Assembly (NCBI GenBank): GCA_003218885.1
Contig: QHOV01000082.1
Span: forward strand, 1-40,361
DNA from: Verrucomicrobiota bacterium
GTDB taxonomy: Bacteria > Verrucomicrobiota > Verrucomicrobiia > Chthoniobacterales > UBA10450
Direction of reading: 5' to 3'
DNA: 40,361 nucleotides
The notes beneath the pieces are model-generated. The model saw nothing but the letters and a program-made list of their open reading frames with translations, was not told where the DNA came from and made no database searches. The position numbers and the translations under genes are program-made. Below, piece after piece: positions 1-7,947 of this stretch (the stretch's first letter is position 1; every line of letters starts with the position of its first letter).

Positions 1-244
1 CGCGGCCATTATTTCTTTCTGCGCAATCACGCTGCTATTTTTTCTCGGCTTGGTTCAGCTCATCCTTCTGGATGTTACCTCCACAACGCGCGATTTGTTG
101 GGCTATTTCTCCGCCATCGAACACATGGGGACATTCTCGCGGGGTATAATCGATACTCGGCCAATCGTTCTCTACGTGAGCATGACCATTGTGATGCTGA
201 CGCTCACCTACCAGGCATTTCAATCCCGCAAATGGAGGCTCTAA
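1..244 (+). CDS. ABC-2 type transporter permease, C-terminal fragment (GldF-like)
   Basis: This is the last 80 codons of a membrane protein whose start lies outside the window; the frame is open from base 2. A hydrophobic helix runs through about residues 2-21, a short extracytoplasmic-type stretch follows (FSRGIIDTRPIVLYVS), and a final helix precedes the charged end SRKWRL. That layout is typical of the last two helices of ABC-2 permeases. The stop at 242-244 is followed by a second in-frame TAA and then the ATG of the GldG-like gene, so the two genes are almost certainly co-transcribed and probably encode one complex. The permease identity rests mostly on the neighbour; the fragment alone is too short to prove it. 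Confidence 0.7.
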   Translation, partial: AAIISFCAITLLFFLGLVQLILLDVTSTTRDLLGYFSAIEHMGTFSRGIIDTRPIVLYVSMTIVMLTLTYQAFQSRKWRL

Positions 245-247
245 TAA

Positions 248-1753
248 ATGACTGACGAGAGAAAGAAGGCGCCGACACGCTCAGGGAAGAAAATTGGCCG
301 GATTCGGATTGGTCTCAATGTTCTCGCCCAGACCGCGCTGATCTTATTTCTCGTTGCGATGGTGAATTCCTTCGCCTTCAAGCACTACGCGCGTTGGGAC
401 TTTTCCCGCGACCAGAAATATACACTTTCAGATAAAACGAAGCGTTTCGTCGATACGCTCAAGGGCAAGATGCGCATTACAGTTTTCTTTTCGCCCACTA
501 CGCCGATTACCGCGGACGTTCAGAATTTGCTGACGGAATATCAATATGCCGGTAAGGGAAAGATCGACATCGAGCACATCGATCCCGAACGAAATCTTTC
601 ACGCGCCAAAGAGCTGTTCGATAAATACAAAGTCGTCACGGACGAGAGTCTTTTGGTGCTGGATTACGAGGGTCGCAACAAAACGGTCAAAGCGTCCGAG
701 ATGGCCGATATTGACCAGAGCGGGATGGCCTTTGGCGAAGGCCCGCGCGTGGCCGCATTCAAAGGGGAACAAGCCATCACGAGCGCGATGATCGACCTTG
801 TGGAAGGAAAAAAGAAGACGCTTGGCTACGTCACCGGTCACAAGGAACCGGCGCTTTCAGAAGGCACTGGCCCGATCACCGTGCTCAAAACGTTTATCGA
901 AAACGAAAACATCAAGTTCCAAGACCTGAACCTTCTCGATCTGGAGGCGATCCCGGCCGACGTGAACGCTGTCATGATCGTCGGGCCACAGTACGATTTT
1001 TCCGATCGCGAAATGAAATTGCTGCGCGACTTCTGGGATAAGCAGGGACGGATACTGCTTCTCCTGGATCCGGCGGCGAAGACGCCGAGGCTGCGTGGCT
1101 TTCTAAACGAGTTGGGCATCAAGGTAAATAACGATCGGCTGATGGTTTTTTTGCGCACTGGGATCCAGGAGTTGGCACTGACGCGAGATGTGCAAGCGCG
1201 TTTCTTGGGCGATAGTCCAGTCACAAAACGGCTAGCCGATGTGCGAGCGCTCTTTTTCGGCGGCACATCTTCCCTTACGCTTGAGCCGGACCGAGTCCGT
1301 GCTGCCAACATCCGCCTAGAACTGCTGATCCAGGCTGAAAAAGGTTATTTTGCCGAAACGGATTACAACACCGACAACCAGGCAAAACTGGAGGCCGACG
1401 CCAAGCAAAGCAGCAACGTGCCGCTAACAATTGGCGCAGCAGTCGAAAAAGGAGGCAGCGCAGATCAGCGGGTGCAGGTGAATTCGCCACGCCTGGTAGT
1501 AGTTAGTAACGCGACTTTTGTTCAGGACAATGCCATCACGCAAGATCAGCAGGGGCTCGACTTCATCTCTGGCAGTGTGAACTGGCTGTTGAGCCGGGAG
1601 CAGCTTATCGGTATTGCGCCAAAAATCCCGAAGCCTCTCACTTTCAGCCTCAGCGAAGAGGCGTTGCGCCGGCTGCGCTGGATTGTTCTGGTTTTCATGC
1701 CGCTGGTTCCTGCCGTGATCGGAACCATGGTGTGGTGGCAACGGCGCGTTTGA
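248..1753 (+). CDS. GldG-like ABC transporter auxiliary protein
   Basis: A 501-residue protein with one N-terminal membrane helix (about residues 23-44), a large extracytoplasmic part and a C-terminal helix (about 478-497) ending in WWQRR. The segment RWDFSRDQKYTLS just after the first helix, followed by KGKMRITVFFSP, is characteristic of the GldG / ABC-type uncharacterised transport family (PF09822-like). In that family the protein partners a GldF-type permease and an ATPase. It lies 3 bp after the permease stop and 1 bp before the DUF4340 gene, an arrangement seen in many Bacteroidota and Verrucomicrobiota. The substrate is unknown. The family assignment is firm; a gliding-motility role is not implied by this context. 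Confidence 0.85.
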   Translation: MTDERKKAPTRSGKKIGRIRIGLNVLAQTALILFLVAMVNSFAFKHYARWDFSRDQKYTLSDKTKRFVDTLKGKMRITVFFSPTTPITADVQNLLTEYQYAGKGKIDIEHIDPERNLSRAKELFDKYKVVTDESLLVLDYEGRNKTVKASEMADIDQSGMAFGEGPRVAAFKGEQAITSAMIDLVEGKKKTLGYVTGHKEPALSEGTGPITVLKTFIENENIKFQDLNLLDLEAIPADVNAVMIVGPQYDFSDREMKLLRDFWDKQGRILLLLDPAAKTPRLRGFLNELGIKVNNDRLMVFLRTGIQELALTRDVQARFLGDSPVTKRLADVRALFFGGTSSLTLEPDRVRAANIRLELLIQAEKGYFAETDYNTDNQAKLEADAKQSSNVPLTIGAAVEKGGSADQRVQVNSPRLVVVSNATFVQDNAITQDQQGLDFISGSVNWLLSREQLIGIAPKIPKPLTFSLSEEALRRLRWIVLVFMPLVPAVIGTMVWWQRRV

Positions 1754-1754
1754 T

Positions 1755-3638
1755 ATGAACTGGAGGACTACCCTCATCCTGGCAGTCATTGCGCTCGCTG
1801 GTTTCGCTTACTTCAGGTTCTTTGAAATGAAACGGCCGAGCACGGAAGAAGCCAGGCGGCTGGCCCAAAACGTGGTCAATTTCGACAGAAACAAGGTCGA
1901 TGGCATCGTCATTAAGAATGGCGATCAACAGATCGAAATACGGCGCCGGGAGAGCAAGTGGCGACTTGAAACCCCGATTAAAGATCAAGCCGATGGCGCT
2001 CTGGTCGACAATTTGTTGTCGGATTTGGAGACCTGGGAAAAGGAGGGAACAATCCCAGCGAAAGATATTGAGGCTGATAAGAGCAAACTGGCTGAGTATG
2101 GCCTCAACAATCCGAAGCTAAAACTCAAATTGCTCGGCCGAGATAAACCGCCGGAAATCTGGTTTGGAAAGGACGCGGCGTTGGAAGGCAGGATGTATGT
2201 GCGCCTTCAGAATTCCAAAGAAACATTCCTCGCCAAGCAGTCAATCAGGAGAGACATCGACAAAAAACCGGGGGAATTTCGCGATAGAAGACTAACAGAC
2301 CTGACTACTGCGCAGGTGCGCCGCATCACGTTGAAGACCCCTGCGGGCGAAATGGAGATGGAGAAGAAAGGCGATCATTGGGACATTCTTAAACCGCTGC
2401 GCGCGCGAGCCGATGACCAGAAAGTCGGTGACTTGATTGCACAAATCACGACGGCGCGCATTCAACAATTTGTGGCCGATGATCGTGGTGACCTGCGCCC
2501 TTATGGATTGGCGGAGCCGCGCGGATCAATCACGCTGTTTGATGAGGCCGAGAAAAAGGACGAGAAGGTTGAGATCGGAGAGTCGATCAAGGTCTTCGGG
2601 CGAGAGGATAAAGGCCAGACGCTGCAGATCGGCAGCGTGCCAGAGAAGGAAAAAGACCAGATCTATGTGCGATTCGCTCCTCGCCGGTCCGTCTACACGC
2701 TCCCGAAAAAGACCGAAGAAACCCTAAACACGAAACCGGCCGATCTGCGCGACAATCATTTAGTTCGGATCGACACAAACATTCTCGATCGGATCACGAT
2801 CGATGCGCCAGGAAAAGGCAAAACCGTTCTCGCGCGCAAAGATGGAAATTGGACAATTTCCACCCGAAACAATGTGCCGGCGGATTCAGGTGCAGTCCGG
2901 CGCCTGATCGACACGCTGCAGAATGAGCGGGTAACAAGATTTGTGGAAGACGTCGCGTCCAATCTGCCGAAATACGGCCTCGAGAAGCCGCAGGCGCAAT
3001 TGACATTCAGTTCATTTGCTTCGGAGAACACTGCTGAAACGAAGGCGGGTGAGCAGCCGTTTGCCGGGATCGCCTTTGGAAAACCAGAAGGCGATAATGT
3101 TTACGCGCAGCCGACGGATGAGCCATTCGTCGTGGCAGTCCGTCGCGGTCTGCTGGATCAAATTTCACCGGATCCCTTGCAATGGCAGGAGCTGTCGATC
3201 TTTAAGTTCAAGCCCGAACAAATCCATCGGTTAAGTGTCACGGCTGAGAAGGAGCTGTTGCTGGAGCGCGATCAAAATAATCAATGGCATTGGCTGAAAG
3301 GAAGCGGCGAGATCAATCAAGCCAATGTGCAGTCGCTGCTGAACACATTGTCGAGCTTGCGTGCGGTGCGCTGGCTCGGAGCTACAACGCCTCAACATGG
3401 CTTCGCAAACCCGCAGCTTGTGCTCGCCTTCACAACTTCACCGGATAACAAGACGTCCCATAAGTTGAGCATCGGCGCACAAAACAATGACGGCACGTGG
3501 TGCGCGCGCCTGGACGGACGCGAAGGCATCTTTGCAATCAGCAATTCGGACTTGAACACCTTGAGATTGCCGCTGGAGGCGCAAGCTACGGCATCGCCTC
3601 CGCCAACGACGACACCGGTGACCAGTGTGGCGCCGTAA
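1755..3638 (+). CDS. DUF4340 repeat protein
   Basis: A 627-residue protein with a single N-terminal membrane anchor (about residues 4-22) and a large outside part made of about four DUF4340-type repeats. Each repeat is marked by a Tyr/His-Gly-(Leu/Phe)-x-x-Pro turn: YGLNNP near 115, YGLAEP near 250, YGLEKP near 406 and HGFANP near 547. Each turn is followed by a beta-rich stretch with a GxxxxG-like motif. The C-terminus is a Pro/Thr/Ala-rich tail. The start ATG is one base after the GldG-like stop, so it belongs to the same operon. The family accompanies GldF/GldG-type transporters, but its molecular role is unknown. Directly after the stop lies a repeat of family C (3648-3741). Confidence 0.85.
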   Translation: MNWRTTLILAVIALAGFAYFRFFEMKRPSTEEARRLAQNVVNFDRNKVDGIVIKNGDQQIEIRRRESKWRLETPIKDQADGALVDNLLSDLETWEKEGTIPAKDIEADKSKLAEYGLNNPKLKLKLLGRDKPPEIWFGKDAALEGRMYVRLQNSKETFLAKQSIRRDIDKKPGEFRDRRLTDLTTAQVRRITLKTPAGEMEMEKKGDHWDILKPLRARADDQKVGDLIAQITTARIQQFVADDRGDLRPYGLAEPRGSITLFDEAEKKDEKVEIGESIKVFGREDKGQTLQIGSVPEKEKDQIYVRFAPRRSVYTLPKKTEETLNTKPADLRDNHLVRIDTNILDRITIDAPGKGKTVLARKDGNWTISTRNNVPADSGAVRRLIDTLQNERVTRFVEDVASNLPKYGLEKPQAQLTFSSFASENTAETKAGEQPFAGIAFGKPEGDNVYAQPTDEPFVVAVRRGLLDQISPDPLQWQELSIFKFKPEQIHRLSVTAEKELLLERDQNNQWHWLKGSGEINQANVQSLLNTLSSLRAVRWLGATTPQHGFANPQLVLAFTTSPDNKTSHKLSIGAQNNDGTWCARLDGREGIFAISNSDLNTLRLPLEAQATASPPPTTTPVTSVAP

Positions 3639-3647
3639 ATCTCTCTC

Positions 3648-3741
3648 GTCATTCCGAGCGAAGTCGAGGAATCCCGTGGGTTTGCTTGAGGGTCTCAACA
3701 CGGCATCCTTCGAGTTCGCTTCGCTCGCTCAGGATGACGCG
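3648..3741. repeat. Family C interspersed inverted repeat, full copy
   Basis: The left end GTCATTCCGAGCGAAGTCGA (from 3648) and the right end TTCGCTCGCTCAGGATGACG (to about 3739) are imperfect inverted copies: GTCA, GAGCGAA and their complements pair. About 30 bp of unrelated sequence lies between. It fills the gap between the convergent DUF4340 and ubiE genes and could fold into a long hairpin at the ends of both transcripts. A left half-copy occurs at 19603-19635, which shows it is dispersed rather than local. Confidence 0.7.
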
Positions 3742-3743
3742 AA

Positions 3744-4424
3744 TTATGATTTTTGAGCCGTGTAAATTGTGACGATTCCGCCGGTGAGCGGTTCAAACGT
3801 GGTGTGCGTGAAACCGTTCGCCGCCATCAACTCGCACATCGCACCGCCGCTCGGAAATTCCTCGATCGAATCGCCAAGATAATCATAGGCGGTTTTCTTC
3901 CCTGTTAGGAAAGCGCCAAGTAAGGGCAGGCAACGATGCAAATAGAAACGATAGATTGCGCGCAAGATCGGCGTTGTAGGCAGTGAGAACTCGAGCACGA
4001 GCAAGCCTCCGCTCGTCCTGAGCGCGCGCGACATCTCAGTAAGCGCAGCTCCCCAGTTTTCCAGATTGCGCAGCCCGAATGCGATGGTGACGCAATCGAA
4101 TGAAGCATCGTCAAATGGCAGGTTCATCGCATCGGCAAGTACGACTTGGCGCACACCCTTTCGCTGCGCAAGGTCCAACATTTCCGACAGGAAATCGACG
4201 CCCACGATTTCCGCATCCGGCAATTTTTTTTGTAAGGCAAGCGCCAAATCTCCGGTGCCAGTCGCAAGATCAGTAATTCTGTGTGGTCGCCAACCGGAGA
4301 CGATTTCAGCCGCACGTCGTCGCCAGTAGAAATCGATTCCACAGCTAAGCAAATGATTTGCGAGATCATAGCGCCTGGCAATGGATCCGAACATTTTTCG
4401 GACCCGCGCACGTTGCGTAGTCAT
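3744..4424 (-). CDS. ubiE: Demethylmenaquinone / ubiquinone-type C-methyltransferase UbiE/MenG
   Basis: A class I SAM-dependent methyltransferase that carries out the C-methylation step of menaquinone or ubiquinone biosynthesis. Near the N-terminus is the family signature MFGSIARRYDLANHLLSCG, followed by the SAM-binding loop DLATGTGDLALAL, then NLPFDDASFDCVTIAFGLRN and the final GGIVTIYTAQKS. The length (226 residues from ATG 4424) matches the family. A GTG at 4457 would add 11 residues but has no ribosome-binding site; ATG 4424 is preceded by a weak GAAGAA and fits the family N-terminus better. The UbiD-family gene at 14481 may belong to the same pathway, but no other quinone gene is present, so quinone type cannot be decided. 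Confidence 0.92.
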   Translation of the reverse strand: MTTQRARVRKMFGSIARRYDLANHLLSCGIDFYWRRRAAEIVSGWRPHRITDLATGTGDLALALQKKLPDAEIVGVDFLSEMLDLAQRKGVRQVVLADAMNLPFDDASFDCVTIAFGLRNLENWGAALTEMSRALRTSGGLLVLEFSLPTTPILRAIYRFYLHRCLPLLGAFLTGKKTAYDYLGDSIEEFPSGGAMCELMAANGFTHTTFEPLTGGIVTIYTAQKS

Positions 4425-4591
4425 TTCTTCAAGATTTGATAGAACACCAGCTCGCACTTTTATGATAATTAATTTTGCTGGTTATCACATCGATATAACT
4501 AATAGGCAGGGCCAGGCAGGTAACGTCAGGCATCCAGTTGTTATAAAAATTGTAATTGCCATCCCAGCCGACCCCGGCTATCTAACAACAC

Positions 4592-5014
4592 ATGGATATA
4601 TCCGTTAAAACTCTACAAGAAGCGATCTCAATTCGCCGACAAATCGACAATCTGGAAAAACGTCTTTCCTCACTTCTGGAAGGCGCCCCTCCGAGGCCAG
4701 CAGGTCCCACGGGTGGCCGCTACTTTTCGCCCGCGACGCGAGCGAAGCTTGCGGCAGCTGCCAAAGCTCGTTGGGCAAGAAAAAGGGGCGCGACAACAGC
4801 GACTCCTATCAGGAGAAAAGGCCAGCTCACGCCGGCCGGGCGAAGAAAGCTCTCCCAGTTAATGAAGGCTCGCTGGGCGGCAAGAAGGAAAGCCGCGGGC
4901 ACGAAGAAAGCTCCTGCGAAGAAAAAAGGCCAGCTCACGCCGGCCGGGCGAAGAAAGCTCTCCCAGTTAATGAAGGCTCGCTGGGCAGCCAGAAGGAAAG
5001 CCGCAGCGAAGTAA
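4592..5014 (+). CDS. Small basic H1-like/DNA-binding-type protein with duplicated module
   Basis: A 140-residue, extremely Lys/Arg/Ala-rich protein. The N-terminal 30 residues (ISIRRQIDNLEKRLSSLLEG) look like a short coiled coil. Next comes one degenerate module (FSPATRAKLAAAAKARWARK), then two nearly identical modules, each reading LTPAGRRKLSQLMKARWAAR, at about residues 79-98 and 115-134. The modules lie 36 codons apart and are joined by a Lys/Ala-rich linker. The composition and the TPxxRxKLxxxxKARW motif suggest a nucleoid-associated or H1-like nucleic-acid-binding protein. That role is inferred from charge, not from a recognised catalytic family. There is no clear ribosome-binding site before ATG 4592. 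The neighbours are ubiE (divergent, across an AT-rich gap) and tRNA-Leu (opposite strand). Confidence 0.75.
   Translation: MDISVKTLQEAISIRRQIDNLEKRLSSLLEGAPPRPAGPTGGRYFSPATRAKLAAAAKARWARKRGATTATPIRRKGQLTPAGRRKLSQLMKARWAARRKAAGTKKAPAKKKGQLTPAGRRKLSQLMKARWAARRKAAAK
4816..5004 (+). repeat. Intragenic direct duplication, about 81 bp, unit offset 108 bp
   Basis: The stretch from about 4816 to 4896 recurs at 4924-5004 with only two mismatches visible near the end (GGCGGCAAG against GGCAGCCAG). Such near-identity at synonymous positions indicates a recent duplication of the basic module within the gene. Confidence 0.85.
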
Positions 5015-5088
5015 TCAGTCATCCAACTGGCATTGCACGTTTTCTGTTTTGCCTTTTGTTGAAGGTCGGTTTGGGGAACGAAGCTTAC

Positions 5089-5170
5089 TGCTCGCGAGAG
5101 GACTCGAACCTCCACGGGTTTCCCCATACGGTCCTGAGCCGTACGCGTCTGCCAATTCCGCCACGCGAGC
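5089..5170 (-). tRNA. tRNA-Leu (anticodon CAG)
   Basis: On the minus strand an 82-nt class II tRNA folds completely. The 7-bp acceptor GCTCGCG pairs with CGCGAGC and is followed by discriminator A. The D arm contains AATTGGCAGA. The anticodon stem TACGG/CCGTA encloses loop CTCAGGA (anticodon CAG, reading CUG). A long variable arm has a GGG/CCC stem, and the T arm carries TTCGAGT. The CCA end is not encoded (AG follows the discriminator). The long variable arm, discriminator A and GGCGGAATTGGCAGAC 5' half are all leucine-type. Confidence 0.96.
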
Positions 5171-5268
5171 AAATGGCAGTGGCCTCTACAATGCGTATGT
5201 GCCAGCCGGACTGCAAGGTCAAATCGCAGACATTATGACAGGAGGGAAGCAAACGACGTCTGGTTAGG

Positions 5269-6147
5269 TCAGTCCAATCGCTTCTTGCGTGCGCGAACCT
5301 CCAACTGATGCGCTTTGCGTACCTGACCAATAGAGCGCAAAAGATCGGCGTAATTGGACACAACGATGTCGTAATCCTTGGAGGGCTTTTCCTGCACTTC
5401 CTCCCAGGTTTTCAGCGAGGATTGATAAAGCTCGGCGGCTTTGGCGTAATCACCGCGCGAATGATAGACCACCGCCAGGTTGCATTTTGATTGCGCAATA
5501 TCGGCGAGCGGAGGTGGATGCAATTTCTGCCGGATCGCCAACGCGCGAAGATGTATTTTCTCAGCTTCAGAGTAACGGCGCTCGTTCGTGTAAAACACGG
5601 CCAGGTTGTTCAGCACTGACGCTACGTCGGCATGATCAGGTCCCAGTTGCTTTTCGTAAATTTCCAAAGCACGCAGATAGCATGGTTCTGCCGCCTTTTG
5701 CCGGCCTGACTTACGCAGATTCATCGCGACGTTGTTTAACATCGTTCCGATATCCGAATAAGGAACATCTTCGATCTCGGTGCCGGCGGTTATTGCTTTC
5801 TGATAGAGATTGATCGCTTCCTCAGATCGGCCCAGACTATCGCATAAGAATGCCAGCCGCTGCGCCGAGCGGAAGATAGCGCGCTGGTCCGGTGGCTTTA
5901 CCTTTTCCAGAATTGCATGCGCCTTCAGCAGGTATCCCTCGGCCGCGGTGTAATCTCCCTTTTGCTCGAGTAGCTGGCCTAGCTTCTCAAAGCTGGTGGC
6001 AAGTGGAGTCTGGCTACCCTTGAAAGCGCGCTTGGCGACCTCAAGTGCTGTTTCGGCAACGCGAATCGCCTCAGGCAAACGGCTTGCGGTACGCAGAGTA
6101 TCGAGTTTGTCGTTGAGGATGCTCCAAAGCCTTTCTTCACCTTTCAT
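5269..6147 (-). CDS. Tetratricopeptide repeat protein (kinesin-light-chain-like TPR)
   Basis: A 292-residue protein built almost entirely of TPR helices. Each repeat carries the ALxIxxxxxGxxHxxVAxxLxNLA-type pattern, for example in LRALEIYEKQLGPDHADVAS and NNLAVFYTNERRYSEAEKIH. At least five repeats can be counted between residues 45 and 270. There is no signal peptide, so it is probably cytoplasmic. ATG 6147 is preferred over the GTG three bases upstream; either way it starts within a few bases of the lptE-like stop (6154), so translation is probably coupled. TPR scaffolds mediate protein-protein contacts; its place behind bamD and lptE suggests envelope assembly, but no partner can be named. 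Confidence 0.85.
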   Translation of the reverse strand: MKGEERLWSILNDKLDTLRTASRLPEAIRVAETALEVAKRAFKGSQTPLATSFEKLGQLLEQKGDYTAAEGYLLKAHAILEKVKPPDQRAIFRSAQRLAFLCDSLGRSEEAINLYQKAITAGTEIEDVPYSDIGTMLNNVAMNLRKSGRQKAAEPCYLRALEIYEKQLGPDHADVASVLNNLAVFYTNERRYSEAEKIHLRALAIRQKLHPPPLADIAQSKCNLAVVYHSRGDYAKAAELYQSSLKTWEEVQEKPSKDYDIVVSNYADLLRSIGQVRKAHQLEVRARKKRLD

Positions 6148-6153
6148 CACTCA

Positions 6154-6657
6154 TCACCAGCCCTCGCTTAGCTGGCTAACTAATCGGGTGGCGAGATCCT
6201 CAGTAGCAAGCGGCAAGGCTTGTCGTTCATCACTAGTTACGTCGCTGCTTACAAAGAAACTGGTCGTCCCGACCGCCTGGCCGGGCGGTGCCAGCTCTTT
6301 GCCATCTCGTCCGGTTAGAAAGTACTTTACACTTAACGCCAGACTAAATTCGGTTGTGGCCAACACGTTCCCGCGCACCGAGCGCGCCGGCAGCCGGCGG
6401 ATGAGAGCTACTTCGCCCGTCAAAGTGGCGTCTGCTTTGTCCCCATTGGCAACCTGAAACGTCCCATCCTGTTGCAACTGCTTGATTACAGTATCAGTCA
6501 CCAAAACCTCGATGCGCGGGACCAGAGTGCGATTTTTGAAAGTTGGGACTGCGATGGTGTGAACGTCGCGCAGATAATATGGCTTTACCGGTCCGACGTG
6601 ATAGCCAAGGCAACCACAAAGGGCGAGGCAGAATACTGTCGCAAGTGAAGCTTTCAA
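6154..6657 (-). CDS. lptE: LptE-like LPS-assembly lipoprotein
   Basis: A 167-residue predicted lipoprotein with a signal peptide ending in lipobox LALCGC (modified Cys16). The sequence then reads GYHVGPVKPYYLRDVHTIAV and TFKNRTLVPRIEVLVTD, the LptE-type opening in which GY is followed by TIAVPxFxNxT and a helix. In the family LptE plugs the LptD beta-barrel and helps deliver lipopolysaccharide to the outer leaflet. The start overlaps the bamD-like stop by 4 bp (ATGA type), so the two are translationally coupled. The tail SEDLATRLVSQLSEGW-like helix is also typical. Sequence similarity in this family is low; placement beside a bamD-like gene strengthens the call. Confidence 0.8.
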   Translation of the reverse strand: MKASLATVFCLALCGCLGYHVGPVKPYYLRDVHTIAVPTFKNRTLVPRIEVLVTDTVIKQLQQDGTFQVANGDKADATLTGEVALIRRLPARSVRGNVLATTEFSLALSVKYFLTGRDGKELAPPGQAVGTTSFFVSSDVTSDERQALPLATEDLATRLVSQLSEGW

Positions 6658-7808
6658 GGCGCCGGTGAGGCCGATGCCGCTGGGGTAGAAGAAATATTGG
6701 AGCTTGTGCTCGTGCTCGGCGGCGCAAACAGGGGATCAGGCGCAGTGGTAGTGTCGGGCCCGAGTGAAGCCGGTGGCGGAAGCGAATGCGCTTCGCCTTT
6801 TTTCTTGCCAGTCTGTGCCGCAGGTACGGCGGGCTGAAGCGCAGCCTCACCGATCTTCGCGCGCAACTGGTCGATCCGTTTTTTCGCCAGATTACTTTCG
6901 GTTGACCCGGGTTGCTGCCGAATCACCTCATTGTAGTAGATTACCGCGGCGCGATAATATTTCTGTTTGTCGTAAAATTTGGCCACTTGGTAGGAGCTGG
7001 TCGTTTCCTTGTGCTCAAGAAGGTCCAGGTTTGCGCGCGCCTGAGCGGCTTTCTCGCTATTCGGATAATGGAGAAGGAAATCTTGGAAAGCTGTTTTGGC
7101 ATTGGTGGTTGCCGCCGCATCCGTGGTGCCCTTTCGTGCCGCCATGAGCCAGATATAACCGATCTGATATTGCGCATCCGCTGCGACCGGCTCGTTTGGA
7201 AATTTGTTGATCACAGCCTGGTACGCTTCGATTGCCATCTCGGGCAAGTTCTGTTTCTCGCGTGCGAGGCCAATGTTGAATTGAGCGCGCGCCGTGTATT
7301 TCCCGTATGGCGCGGTGCGGACGACGTTCGCGAAAATCGTTACAGCCCGATCCAGCGAGTTCCCAAGCGAGATCCCCAGAATTTTCCTCTTTTTGCCAGT
7401 CAGATACATTTCGCCGATGCGAAACTGCGCCTCGATTGCTTCATCGAAGTGCGGGTTACTGGGATATCTTTCGACCAACTGCCGATATGAATCCGCCGCG
7501 CCAAGATAGTCGTGCACTTGTTCCTGCAATTGCGCCGCGCGATAGAGGGCACTCGCGGCAAGAGCATCTTTGGGATAGCGCCGCGGGATGTTTTTGTACG
7601 CATGAATCGCTCGTTTGAGGTTCCCTTCCTTTTCAGCAGTCTGTCCAGTCTGATACAACTCCAGCGCTGTCCCGCTGATTTCTTCTTCCCCGGGGGCGAC
7701 AAACTTGGCTTTTTTGCCCGGTTGAAAGACCACTGAGGCCGCTACCGATTCAGAAAAAATCAAAGTGGCAGCTGTACAAAGCAAAGCGGCACGAATCAAG
7801 AAATCCAT
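6654..7808 (-). CDS. bamD: BamD/YfiO-like outer membrane assembly TPR protein
   Basis: A 384-residue exported protein. A signal peptide covers about residues 1-23 (ending ESVAAS), and then TPR units follow: residues about 52-85 (YQTGQTAEKEGNLKRAIHAY), 87-125, and later YPKDALAASALYRAAQ and YPNSEKAAQARANL motifs. The repeated pattern of xxYPxSxxAxxA between helices is the BamD/YbgF hallmark. BamD works with BamA to insert outer-membrane beta-barrels. The C-terminal 45 residues are Pro/Ser/Thr/Ala-rich and probably unstructured. Oddly, no lipobox Cys is seen after the signal peptide, although BamD is normally a lipoprotein. It heads a three-gene run with lptE and the TPR gene. Confidence 0.85.
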   Translation of the reverse strand: MDFLIRAALLCTAATLIFSESVAASVVFQPGKKAKFVAPGEEEISGTALELYQTGQTAEKEGNLKRAIHAYKNIPRRYPKDALAASALYRAAQLQEQVHDYLGAADSYRQLVERYPSNPHFDEAIEAQFRIGEMYLTGKKRKILGISLGNSLDRAVTIFANVVRTAPYGKYTARAQFNIGLAREKQNLPEMAIEAYQAVINKFPNEPVAADAQYQIGYIWLMAARKGTTDAAATTNAKTAFQDFLLHYPNSEKAAQARANLDLLEHKETTSSYQVAKFYDKQKYYRAAVIYYNEVIRQQPGSTESNLAKKRIDQLRAKIGEAALQPAVPAAQTGKKKGEAHSLPPPASLGPDTTTAPDPLFAPPSTSTSSNISSTPAASASPAP

Positions 7809-7817
7809 GGGTGTGGC

Positions 7818-7845
7818 AGGGTAGTTGACTTATCGATTCCGTCAA
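7818..7845 (-). promoter_or_regulatory. Possible sigma-70-type promoter for bamD-lptE-TPR
   Basis: On the minus strand TTGACG (7845-7840) is separated by 16 bp from TACCCT (7823-7818), 10 bp before the bamD start. The -35 box is good and the -10 box is poor. It is the only candidate that I could place in the 139-bp divergent gap to the DUF72 gene. Confidence 0.25.
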
Positions 7846-7947
7846 GGTCATCAGTCGGCCAAACCGAAACTCGATGGCTGATGTTCACCGCGACTTTACA
7901 GTAACATCTTTTCCAAACGGGCAAAACCGATTAAGTGTCTAAGCCGA

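Noticed and set aside
4720-5172. 150-codon minus-strand frame over the basic protein and tRNA-Leu
   Set aside because: It runs through a perfect tRNA and mirrors the duplicated module; the Ala/Phe-rich repeats are only the complement of the Lys/Arg modules.
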